From Ramlibacter sp. (lineage in GTDB: Bacteria > Pseudomonadota > Gammaproteobacteria > Burkholderiales > Burkholderiaceae_C): 64,000 nucleotides of DNA. The DNA lies in the NCBI GenBank assembly GCA_019635415.1, contig JAHBZN010000001.1:620001-684000 (forward strand). Reading direction: 5' to 3'. The position numbers and the translations under genes were made by a program. Below, piece after piece: positions 63,035 through 64,000 of the stretch. How positions within the stretch are numbered: position 1 is the first letter of the stretch; each line of letters starts with the position of its first letter. The notes beneath the pieces were generated by a model. It was not told the DNA's origin, did no database searches, and saw only the letters and a list, made by a program, of their open reading frames with translations.

Positions 63035-64000
<966 letters not shown>

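Overview
The window is a high-GC betaproteobacterial chromosome segment, most likely from the Comamonadaceae (Hydrogenophaga/Acidovorax/Polaromonas relatives). The evidence is gene content (E. coli-type MurB, PrfB with programmed frameshift, MetZ, the folC-SPOR-cvpA-purF order), strong GC codon bias, and a family of 57-bp TAGC/GCTA repeats of a style I associate with this family. Genus assignment is inference.

Layout. 1-2,900: the end of an unknown gene, a tRNA-Thr, and a divergent LysR/azoreductase pair. 2,930-7,765: the minus-strand run prfB-pepN-fbp. 7,805-13,941: a translationally coupled signalling cassette of hybrid kinase, CheR, CheB and a receiver/kinase protein that lacks the phosphoacceptor His. 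13,987-19,304: lipid and housekeeping genes (hydrolase, acyl-CoA synthetase, aldo-keto reductase, YbaK, PlsY, RidA). 19,487-21,736: a globin / DUF4388-like / Ser-Thr kinase operon. 21,765-24,986: yajQ, aspartic protease, MFS transporter and tyrosine phosphatase with overlapping ends. 25,041-27,269: murB, then a convergent three-gene R-body (RebB-family) operon. 28,026-31,999: argG-ppnP, an ECF sigma/anti-sigma pair and a glycine-zipper protein. 32,108-39,273: ArsC-like protein, folC, SPOR protein, cvpA, purF, metZ and gltX, followed by tRNA-Ala, tRNA-Glu and tRNA-Asp.

39,657-44,890 is an AT-richer acquired block directly behind tRNA-Asp. It holds a beta-class DNA methyltransferase, an AAA/ABC-type ATPase with an unfamiliar N-terminal domain, and a PtuB-like HNH protein, in that order and almost without gaps. 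It ends in a decayed IS3-family element that abuts a LysR gene lacking its 3' end. This is the best candidate for an undescribed system: a Septu-like ATPase/nuclease pair with a companion methylase.

45,651-64,000 returns to core-like sequence: an LprI-domain secreted protein, an EamA exporter, the ogt/ada-alkA alkylation-repair pair, a phosphomannomutase with waaC-waaA for LPS, a TetR-controlled RND efflux operon ending in tolC, a YdcF-like protein and the 3' part of glutaryl-CoA dehydrogenase.

A second genome-scale signal is a 57-bp element found eight times. Seven copies are inside genes and, in every one, the 19 codons are read in the same register for the given orientation, so the element behaves as a mobile in-frame peptide insert.
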